NCBI GenBank assembly: GCA_964553535.1
Contig: CAZKLK010000079.1
Location: 1 to 8,318 of the forward strand
Direction: 5' to 3'
DNA length: 8,318 nucleotides
From: JALHSV01 sp964553535
GTDB lineage: Bacteria; Nitrospirota; Thermodesulfovibrionia; Thermodesulfovibrionales; SM23-35
Below, in pieces: positions 1-5,680 of this stretch (positions are counted from its first letter, which is position 1; the number at the start of each line of letters is the position of its first letter). The notes under the pieces are model-generated. The model saw only the letters and a program-made list of their open reading frames with translations. It did not search any database and was not told the DNA's origin. Both the position numbers and the translations under genes were made by a program.

Positions 1-32
1 CGACGAGATTGCTTCGCTGCACTCGCAATGAC
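1..32 (-). repeat. Dispersed palindromic (REP-like) repeat, copy 1, cut by window edge
   Basis: Read on the minus strand, the element starts GTCATTGCGAG and ends GCAATCTCGTC. It contains the inverted pair ATTGC (8-12) and GCAAT (25-29) around a 12-nt loop. It lies 5 bp beyond the fabD stop codon (38-40), a typical site for REP-like elements at the 3' end of an operon. A diverged copy occurs at 5107-5169 in the opposite orientation, sharing the GTCATTGC(G/A)AG and CTC(G/A)TC ends. Similar CATTGCGAG...GCAATCTC repeats are scattered through many bacterial genomes. The element may continue beyond the left edge, so its full length is unknown. Confidence 0.65.
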
Positions 33-37
33 AATTC

Positions 38-979
38 TTATCGCTGGATCTGGGCTTTTATAGACTGCAAAGCATGTTTCAAACTGCTTATGTCTTCGAC
101 ATTGAGAACGACCGAGAATGCATCGATCCTTTTTATAAGTCCGGATAGCACTTTGCCCGGACCTGCTTCAACAAAAAGCTTTATGCCGGTTCCCGTGATT
201 GCTCTTACAGAATCCTCCCAGAGCAGAGGCCGGCTCAGCTGCCGAACGAGAGACTTCTTCAATTCCTCTCCATCGGTGAGAATCATTGCATCGGCATTGT
301 TGACAACGGGCACGGCAGGATTTGCGAATGATATCTCCTCAAGCAAGTTCGAAAGCCGGTGAGACGCAGGATCCATAAGACGGCAATGGGATGGAACACT
401 GACAGCAAGAGGGACTGCACGTTTTGCTCCGGCCTTCCTGCTGATTTCGATTGCCTCCTTCACCGCTTCTTTTTCCCCAGCGATGACGATCTGCCCCGGA
501 CAGTTATAATTAGCCGGAGCGACATAGCCTGAGCGAACGGAGGAACAAATATCCCCGACCTCCCGACTTCCAAGACCGAGAATAGCAGCCATGAGCCCTT
601 CCCCTTCGGGCACTGCTTCCTGCATAAAGAGACCTCTTTTTTCACTGAGCCGCAGGGCGTCCGTGAAAGACAAGACGTCCGCAGCGACAAGAGCGGAATA
701 TTCCCCAAGGCTATGACCGGCGACAATTGCCGGACGGATGTCCAAATCTTCGAGAACTCTGAAAATAGCGGTGCTTGCCGTCAATAAACACGGCTGGGTT
801 CTGAACGTTCTGTTCATCTCTTCGGCAGGACCATTAAAACATAAAAGGGACACATCATAACCCAGTGCATCCGAAGCGTTTGCGAATACTTCTCTCGCCG
901 AAGAATAGTTTTCGAATATTTCCTTAGCCATCCCTACATACTGCGAACCCTGTCCCGGAAAAACAAATGCGATATCCAC
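38..979 (-). CDS. fabD: Malonyl-CoA:ACP transacylase (FabD)
   Basis: This 313-residue cytoplasmic enzyme is predicted to transfer malonyl from CoA to acyl carrier protein, the step that supplies extender units to fatty acid synthesis. Length matches the family (about 310). Visible family features are the N-terminal FPGQGSQ (residues 7-13), the nucleophile elbow GHSLGE with Ser90, Arg115 in LSEKRGLFMQEAVPEG (binds the malonyl carboxylate), catalytic His198 in VPSHC, Gln247, and a C-terminal GPGKVL (273-278). All catalytic residues are present, so it should be active. The start is GTG (977-979), with AAGGGGGG 7 nt upstream (987-994). That site lies inside the end of etfA, whose TGA is only 2 bp before the GTG, so the two genes are probably translationally coupled. 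The placement with ETF genes rather than in a fab cluster is unusual. It could be a dedicated rather than housekeeping copy, but the sequence cannot decide that. Confidence 0.95.
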   Translation of the reverse strand: MDIAFVFPGQGSQYVGMAKEIFENYSSAREVFANASDALGYDVSLLCFNGPAEEMNRTFRTQPCLLTASTAIFRVLEDLDIRPAIVAGHSLGEYSALVAADVLSFTDALRLSEKRGLFMQEAVPEGEGLMAAILGLGSREVGDICSSVRSGYVAPANYNCPGQIVIAGEKEAVKEAIEISRKAGAKRAVPLAVSVPSHCRLMDPASHRLSNLLEEISFANPAVPVVNNADAMILTDGEELKKSLVRQLSRPLLWEDSVRAITGTGIKLFVEAGPGKVLSGLIKRIDAFSVVLNVEDISSLKHALQSIKAQIQR

Positions 980-981
980 GT

Positions 982-2175
982 TCAGGCCCCCCTTGACTCC
1001 CTTATTTTTCGAATGAGCAAAGGCAGTATCTCATAGAGATCGCCGACTATCCCGTAGGTCGCCACATTAAAAATCGGAGCCTCTGGATTTTTATTGATCG
1101 CAATGATGATGTCAGATGACTGCATGCCTACAAGATGCTGCACTGCCCCGGATATGCCGCATGCAATATAGATTTTTGGACAAACGGTCTTTCCCGTCTG
1201 GCCGACTTGATGCAAGTAAGGCATCCAGCCCGCATCCACCGCCGCTCTTGAAGAGCCCACCGCGCCGCCCAAAAGCTCGGCAAGTTCTTCGATATACCTG
1301 AATCCTTTTGCGTCCCCAAGCCCTCTTCCGCCGGAAACGATAATATCCGCTTCCTGAAGATTAACCATACAGTCAGATGTTTCTTTTACAGATTGGATGA
1401 CTCTTGTGCGCGACCGCAGGCCGGTTGAATTCACAGGTATGATGTCTCCCCTTCTCGATTCCTCATATCCGCAGCGCTTCATTACCCTGGGCCTCACCGT
1501 CGCCATTTGCGGCCTGTAATGCGGACAGAGAATAGTCGCCATGATGTTGCCTCCAAACGCCGGCCTGACCTGGAGCAAATTTCGCGTTTCCCTGTCAATC
1601 TCAAGTGACGTGCAGTCCGCCGTCAGCCCCGTTCTTACGCGTGCGGCAACCCTTGGGAAAAAAGATCTCCCTATCGGAGTTGCTCCGGCAAGAACAATTT
1701 CCGGACGGTGCGCGGCAATTAGAGAATGAAGCATTTGAGCATATGGTTCATCATGAAAATGCCCAAAGATGGGGTCATTAGCATGATATACTCTGTCAGC
1801 ACCCCATTTGATGAGCCCTGCCGCTTCCGATTCTGACGCGCCGAAAAGAACCGCCGAAAGCTGAGTTTCCAGATCAGCAGCGAGCTTTTTTCCGACTCCA
1901 AGGAGCTCATAAGCCACAGAGGCGACCTTCCCGGCTCTCTGTTCCGCAAAAACCCACACTCCCCTGTATGTATCAATATCGGGAATTCCGCCGGGCTTTT
2001 CCGCCTCAACCTCGATAATTGCGCCAACAGGACATACACTGAGGCAAACCATGCACGCCTGACAGAATTCATTGATAAACGCCTTTCCCTCCTTCATTGC
2101 AATTGCTTCAAAGGTGCATGAAGAAAGGCATTCTTCACACCCGCTGCATCTTTCAGGATCGATTATTAAAGGCAT
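982..2175 (-). CDS. etfA: Electron transfer flavoprotein alpha subunit with N-terminal 2x[4Fe-4S] ferredoxin domain
   Basis: This 397-residue protein joins a bacterial ferredoxin domain to a full ETF alpha subunit. Residues 10-20 (C10, C13, C16, C20) and 38-48 (C38, C41, C44, C48) form two CxxCxxCxxxC motifs, each able to hold a [4Fe-4S] cluster. The ETF alpha N-terminal domain starts near residue 71 (YRGVWVFAEQ). The FAD-binding domain shows GGRGLG (282-287), GSSRAAVDAGW (307-317), VGQTGKTV (324-331), CGISGAVQH (339-347) and NKNPEAPIF (361-369). With EtfB it should accept electrons from a flavin dehydrogenase. The fused clusters suggest exchange with ferredoxin or an internal relay, as in CarE-type ETFs. 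The ATG (2173-2175) has AAGGGG 6 nt upstream (2182-2187), and the gene overlaps etfB by 10 bp. The motifs resemble bifurcating-type ETFs, but bifurcation is inferred, not shown. Confidence 0.95.
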   Translation of the reverse strand: MPLIIDPERCSGCEECLSSCTFEAIAMKEGKAFINEFCQACMVCLSVCPVGAIIEVEAEKPGGIPDIDTYRGVWVFAEQRAGKVASVAYELLGVGKKLAADLETQLSAVLFGASESEAAGLIKWGADRVYHANDPIFGHFHDEPYAQMLHSLIAAHRPEIVLAGATPIGRSFFPRVAARVRTGLTADCTSLEIDRETRNLLQVRPAFGGNIMATILCPHYRPQMATVRPRVMKRCGYEESRRGDIIPVNSTGLRSRTRVIQSVKETSDCMVNLQEADIIVSGGRGLGDAKGFRYIEELAELLGGAVGSSRAAVDAGWMPYLHQVGQTGKTVCPKIYIACGISGAVQHLVGMQSSDIIIAINKNPEAPIFNVATYGIVGDLYEILPLLIRKIRESRGA

Positions 2176-2948
2176 TTGATTCCCCTTAGCTCCCGAAGCA
2201 ATGCTTCCACCTGTTCTTCCGGCGGCCCCTCAAGCAACCTTCTATCCGAACGGCGCTCCGGCGTGAAGATATTTTTAACCTGCGTCGGTGAACCTTTCAG
2301 CCCCAGATCATTTTCATCCGCTGATATATCGGCCCGCCCCCATTTCGGGATTACCGCTTTCTTTGCGGCCATTTTCCCTTTCAGAGAAGGCAGCCTTGGC
2401 TCATTCAGCTCCTTCACGACAGTCAAGAGAACCGGAAGGCTGGATTCAACGACATCATATCCGTCATCCATGAGTCTCTGAACTATTATTGAATCACCAG
2501 TTATTTTCTCGATCTTTCTCACGTAGGAGATATGCGGTATATTCAGAAATTCCGCCGTTTCAGGTCCCACCTGTGCCGTATCGCCGTCAATCGCCTGTTT
2601 CCCGCAGATAATAATGTCGGCGCCTATTTTCCGAATAGCCTTGGCAAGAGTGAATGACGTCGCCCATGTATCGGAGCCGGCAAATGCCTTGTCCGACAGC
2701 AAAACGGCCTTATCGGCACCCATTGACAGAGCATCCCTGAGAGCCGACTCGGCCTGCGGAGGTCCCATAGTCAGAACAATCACGGATCCGTTCATTCTAT
2801 CCTTAATTTGGAGGCCGGCCTCAATTGCGTGCATATCATACGGATTAATGATGCTTGGAACACCTTCCCGTATTAATGTGCCGGTATCAGAATTTATTCT
2901 GACCTCGGCCGTATCGGGAACCTGTTTGACGCATACGACAATAGTCAT
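2166..2948 (-). CDS. etfB: Electron transfer flavoprotein beta subunit
   Basis: This 260-residue partner of EtfA is the family's usual length. Visible motifs are VKQVPD (7-12), NPYD (35-38), GKQAIDGDTAQVGP (116-129, the nucleotide-binding loop), LNEPRLPSLKG (181-191, the ETF-beta signature region with the recognition loop) and SPTQV (220-224). The DGDTAQVGP form of the loop differs from the mitochondrial DDDxxQTG form and is the version I associate with anaerobic, often bifurcating, ETFs in which the beta subunit holds a second FAD rather than AMP. That assignment is from family knowledge and needs an alignment. The ATG (2946-2948) is preceded by AAAGGATGA, with AGGA at 2958-2961, 9 nt away. 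It is the first gene of the etfB-etfA-fabD operon and has its own promoter at 3025-3054. Confidence 0.95.
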   Translation of the reverse strand: MTIVVCVKQVPDTAEVRINSDTGTLIREGVPSIINPYDMHAIEAGLQIKDRMNGSVIVLTMGPPQAESALRDALSMGADKAVLLSDKAFAGSDTWATSFTLAKAIRKIGADIIICGKQAIDGDTAQVGPETAEFLNIPHISYVRKIEKITGDSIIVQRLMDDGYDVVESSLPVLLTVVKELNEPRLPSLKGKMAAKKAVIPKWGRADISADENDLGLKGSPTQVKNIFTPERRSDRRLLEGPPEEQVEALLRELRGIKCL

Positions 2949-3024
2949 TGCAATTCATCCTTTCATTAAACCGCCCGCAAAAAGATTCAGTTGAATAATC
3001 TCCTGCAAATTGAAGCGGGTTAGT

Positions 3025-3054
3025 ATTATACGACGGCAATTTTTTAGAAGTAAA
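3025..3054 (-). promoter_or_regulatory. Probable sigma70-type promoter of the etfB-etfA-fabD operon
   Basis: On the minus strand a perfect TATAAT (3025-3030) follows TTTACT (3049-3054, 4 of 6 matches to TTGACA) at a spacing of 18 nt. It lies in the 114-bp gap between the gspB stop and the etfB start. Transcription would begin near 3018, giving a leader of about 70 nt. The leader holds a small hairpin, ATTCA-AC-TGAAT, flanked by CCCGC and GCGGG. No operator was recognised. Confidence 0.5.
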
Positions 3055-3062
3055 GCGGACGG

Positions 3063-3794
3063 CTACATTACACGCACACGAAAACGGTAATTTGCGTAAT
3101 TGAAAATTACCCCGTCGTGAATGATCTCTTCAAGCTTTAAGCCATCTGCCAGATACTGCCCCTCTTTCATTGTAACGCCGTTTATCCGAACCGTCCTTAA
3201 GGTGACATCATCGGAATAAAGGAACACGGAAAAGGTAAAATCGGGCAATCTCTGCCGAACCGACTCAGGAAGTTCATTAAGGCCGTACAACCTGCCTTTA
3301 TCCGCTGGCGGCATCTCCTTTCCGACTCCGGATTCAACTGACGGCGCGGCAGAAGCAAGTGGCGCAATTTTCTGATCAGTATCTGCACCCTTCTGAACGG
3401 TTGTCCGCGCGCTTCCATTGCGCGGGAGCCGCTCGGGGGCTGGCGTATGAATTGTTGCAGTTGAAGCGGCGTCTTTAATGCCGCCATGCCGGCTTTTGTC
3501 CGAACCTTCTTTTCTGATTCCAGCGATGACCTGCTCGGTATTGCCTATAACCGGTTCATGTCTTGCCTGACTCAGAACGGCTTTCTGACCGGCACTATTC
3601 TTTGTGAGCCAGATTCCAAAACCTAATCCGGACAACAGCGCGCCCGTAACAAGCGCTATCAGGAGCAGATAAAAAGACTTGAAAAAACGTCGCCTTTTAT
3701 GAAAAAACGGCTGCTGAACGGACAGCGGGTCCGGAACCGAAGCCCGTCTGCGTTCTCTTTCAGATTTTCTGAGTGCATCGAGAATATAAGACAT
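3063..3794 (-). CDS. gspB: General secretion pathway protein B (GspB/ExeB family)
   Basis: This 243-residue bitopic inner-membrane protein is the usual partner of the GspA/ExeA ATPase in placing the type II secretion secretin through the peptidoglycan. The start MSYILDALRKSERERR is the hallmark N-terminus of the family. A basic stretch (33-39) precedes one membrane segment (about 41-63). A Pro/Ser/Ala-rich periplasmic linker follows (about 70-165). The C-terminal GspB domain (about 172-243) shows LPESVRQRLPDFTFSVFLYS, then RTVRINGVTMKEGQ and GLKLEEIIHDGVIF. The ATG (3792-3794) has GAGGTGA 6 nt upstream (3801-3807). It lies 29 bp downstream of the ATPase gene on the same strand, so the two are almost certainly cotranscribed. 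No other Gsp genes are in the window, so the system it serves cannot be named from here. Confidence 0.9.
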   Translation of the reverse strand: MSYILDALRKSERERRRASVPDPLSVQQPFFHKRRRFFKSFYLLLIALVTGALLSGLGFGIWLTKNSAGQKAVLSQARHEPVIGNTEQVIAGIRKEGSDKSRHGGIKDAASTATIHTPAPERLPRNGSARTTVQKGADTDQKIAPLASAAPSVESGVGKEMPPADKGRLYGLNELPESVRQRLPDFTFSVFLYSDDVTLRTVRINGVTMKEGQYLADGLKLEEIIHDGVIFNYANYRFRVRVM

Positions 3795-3823
3795 GCAAGT
3801 TCACCTCACCACCATTCCGCGCG

Positions 3824-5053
3824 TTAAGGTTCATACGCCGGGAAACTGCGCTCATAATCATAAAGAGGTTTAAATAATGTGTACTTATTAGTGATGCTCG
3901 GCGATTCCATCTTCTCGCCACTTTCGCCGCAGCAGAGATCATGCGATATACCGCTGTCACACCGGCTTCCGTCTTTCAGCAGAAAAAAAGGAATACATGA
4001 GCTTTTATTAAAAGCGCCATACGCAGGCATTTCAGTTTCGACCGCAGATTTTCCAGTGCTGGGTCCCGATAAATGCGCTTTTTTTGACGCCGCATCGACT
4101 TTTATAATGTCAGACGCTCCGCCTTTATGCGATAAAAAAAGAGCTATATTTTGATAATAATATATCGCGGCAATCGCCGTGCCGCAAATTATAAAAAAAA
4201 GACCAGCAATCCCCCATTTCAACTTCCACCTGTATGAGATTTCGTTTCTACCCATCACTTCAGCGGCGGCCCTATTTAATAACTTTTTATCGACATGATA
4301 TTTCCCCTCGACGTATGCTCCAAGGAGAGCGCGGTCACATATGACATTAATTAACCTCGGGATGCCGCCGCTCAAACGATGCAGCGTGCCGATGACCGAG
4401 GAGGGGAAAATACCGGCAGATCCCCCGGCTACAAACATACGGTGATTGACATATGACGCGACGTCCTCTCTTGAAAGACGTTTCATATGATACCGCGCAG
4501 TAATTCTCTGTGAGAGCTGCGCCAAGTCGGGTTTTGCCAGCACGTCCCTCAGTTCGGGCTGCCCGATCATAATTATCTGTAGCAATTTCTGCTGGTTGGT
4601 TTCAAGGTTCGTCAGAAGACGTATTTGCTCAAGCACATCTGGTTTTAGATTTTGTGCCTCATCAATAAGAAGGACTGTCTTTTCCCCATCCGAATGTGCG
4701 TCAAGCAAAAAGGAATTGATCGCATCCACAAACATTTTTATACTGGTGCAGCCGTAAGGGTAAGGTATTTGCAGTTCGTCGCATATTGCCGCAAGGAGCT
4801 CTTCAGCGGTCACTTTCGGGTTCAGGATGAGAGCGATGTTCACATTTTCCGGGACCTGTTCGAGCAGGCACCGGCAAACGGTTGTTTTTCCGGTTCCGAC
4901 TTCGCCGGTCAGGAGAACAAACCCTCCATAGGTACTTACACCGTAAAGGAGATGGGCGAGCGCCTCACGGTGCTGTTCGCTCATGAAAAGATACCGGGGA
5001 TCGGGCGCAATGGAAAAAGGCAGTTCTCTCAAGCCAAAATGCTGCACATACAT
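3824..5053 (-). CDS. gspA: ExeA/GspA-type AAA+ ATPase, membrane anchored, short C-terminus
   Basis: This 409-residue protein starts with MYVQHFGLRELPFSIAPDP, the characteristic N-terminus of ExeA/GspA ATPases. Walker A is GEVGTGKTT (50-58), Walker B is TVLLIDEAQ (126-134), a conserved Arg lies in SQRITARY (181-188), and a sensor-2-like GGIPRLIN sits at 229-236. One membrane segment spans about 280-300, placing the ATPase in the cytoplasm. The periplasmic tail is only about 105 residues, with four cysteines (353, 365, 374, 375) and no peptidoglycan-binding domain that I recognise, whereas Aeromonas ExeA is about 540 residues and carries one. Other frames of the tail show no continuation, so this looks like a natural short form. 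The ATG (5051-5053) has GAGGT (5066-5070) 12 nt away, which is rather far, and no better in-frame start exists. It is followed by gspB 29 bp on. Confidence 0.88.
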   Translation of the reverse strand: MYVQHFGLRELPFSIAPDPRYLFMSEQHREALAHLLYGVSTYGGFVLLTGEVGTGKTTVCRCLLEQVPENVNIALILNPKVTAEELLAAICDELQIPYPYGCTSIKMFVDAINSFLLDAHSDGEKTVLLIDEAQNLKPDVLEQIRLLTNLETNQQKLLQIIMIGQPELRDVLAKPDLAQLSQRITARYHMKRLSREDVASYVNHRMFVAGGSAGIFPSSVIGTLHRLSGGIPRLINVICDRALLGAYVEGKYHVDKKLLNRAAAEVMGRNEISYRWKLKWGIAGLFFIICGTAIAAIYYYQNIALFLSHKGGASDIIKVDAASKKAHLSGPSTGKSAVETEMPAYGAFNKSSCIPFFLLKDGSRCDSGISHDLCCGESGEKMESPSITNKYTLFKPLYDYERSFPAYEP

Positions 5054-5106
5054 GGCAGTTGATCTACCTCAATATAAACAGTAGGATATGCATACACTGT
5101 ATAACT

Positions 5107-5169
5107 CCGTCATTGCAAGCCCGAAGGGCGCGGCAGACTCATCTGCAAAATGTTATTTGCGTTTGACGG
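5107..5169 (+). repeat. Dispersed palindromic (REP-like) repeat, copy 2
   Basis: This copy begins CCGTCATTGCAAGCC and contains the hairpin GCCC-GAA-GGGC (5119-5129), followed by GCGGCAGACTCATC, the same end structure as copy 1 at 1-32. A further inverted pair, CCGTCA (5107-5112) and TGACGG (5164-5169), encloses the segment. It fills most of the gap between the stop of the small gene (5182-5184) and the ExeA start. There it could act as an RNA hairpin that protects or terminates the upstream transcript. Whether the outer arms belong to the element is uncertain. The core 5109-5143 is the more secure part. Confidence 0.65.
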
Positions 5170-5181
5170 GAACTCATGTAT

Positions 5182-5574
5182 CTAAAACTTCGGGATGCTG
5201 ATTTTCGGAATGACATGCAGATGAACCTTTTCATCCTGTTGCATGTTTTTGAAAATATCTTCCGCACCACTCCTGATATATTCTTCATCCTCTGCTGCCA
5301 GCACCAGCCGCAACCTGTTGAATCCGGAACTATCTCTATCACGCAACCCATAATTGACAATGACCGGTATAAGATCCCCTAACGCATCCAAACCGTCAAC
5401 CGGCAGGACATATACCAGAAGCCTGTTCCCGATATTGATCCTGTACAAGATACGGACGCCGTCACGACTGATATCCGACTCGCACTCAATATGCCGGAAT
5501 ACCTCTTCAGGACATCCGCATCCTAACGTCTGCTGCACGAAAGCCTTGATCTTGGCTTTGTCCATGAATTTCAT
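5182..5574 (-). CDS. Conserved-looking small protein with a GCGCPEEVF motif, function unknown
   Basis: This 130-residue soluble protein has no signal peptide or membrane segment. Near the N-terminus is TLGCGCPEEVFRHIEC, with Cys19, Cys21 and Cys31 (CxC-x9-C), an arrangement that could bind a metal or act in redox chemistry. The rest alternates predicted strands and helices (RILYRINIGNRLLVYVLPVD, then RLRLVLAAEDEEYIRSGAEDIF), suggesting a small alpha/beta fold. I believe similar GCGCPEEVF proteins occur in related bacteria, but I cannot name a family. The start is uncertain: ATG at 5572-5574 or ATG at 5563-5565 (MDKAKIKAF), neither with a clear Shine-Dalgarno site. It is divergent from the transketolase gene, sharing a 106-bp spacer, and lies upstream of the ExeA gene on the same strand, separated by the repeat. 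Confidence 0.75.
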   Translation of the reverse strand: MKFMDKAKIKAFVQQTLGCGCPEEVFRHIECESDISRDGVRILYRINIGNRLLVYVLPVDGLDALGDLIPVIVNYGLRDRDSSGFNRLRLVLAAEDEEYIRSGAEDIFKNMQQDEKVHLHVIPKISIPKF

Positions 5575-5630
5575 AGTATCATTTTATTCTCTGTATTTAC
5601 AATATATGCGAACTCACGGATATGAATTAT

Positions 5631-5659
5631 TTGAACGGCAGACAAGCTTTCGCTATAAT
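5631..5659 (+). promoter_or_regulatory. Near-consensus sigma70 promoter of the transketolase gene
   Basis: TTGAAC (5631-5636, 4 of 6 matches) and a perfect TATAAT (5654-5659) are spaced by 17 nt. The predicted start of transcription is near 5666, only about 15 nt before the ATG at 5681, so the Shine-Dalgarno GAGGTGA (5667-5673) would sit at the very 5' end of the mRNA. This also argues against in-frame ATGs further upstream (for example 5663) as true starts. Confidence 0.65.
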
Positions 5660-5680
5660 GAAATGCGAGGTGAACATATA

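Noticed and set aside
3824..4100. Possible frameshift explaining the short ExeA C-terminus
   Set aside because: The other minus-strand frames of this stretch were read and show no peptidoglycan-binding motif. The natural stop is followed by a well-formed gspB ribosome site 29 bp on.
4652..5062. 136-residue plus-strand open frame opposite the ExeA gene
   Set aside because: It is antisense to the conserved AAA+ domain, has no ribosome site and no recognisable motif.
5354..5680. In-frame upstream extension of the transketolase reading frame, with several alternative starts
   Set aside because: It overlaps the divergent 130-residue gene, has no homology to transketolase N-termini and no ribosome site. 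GAGGTGA and the promoter both point to the ATG at 5681.
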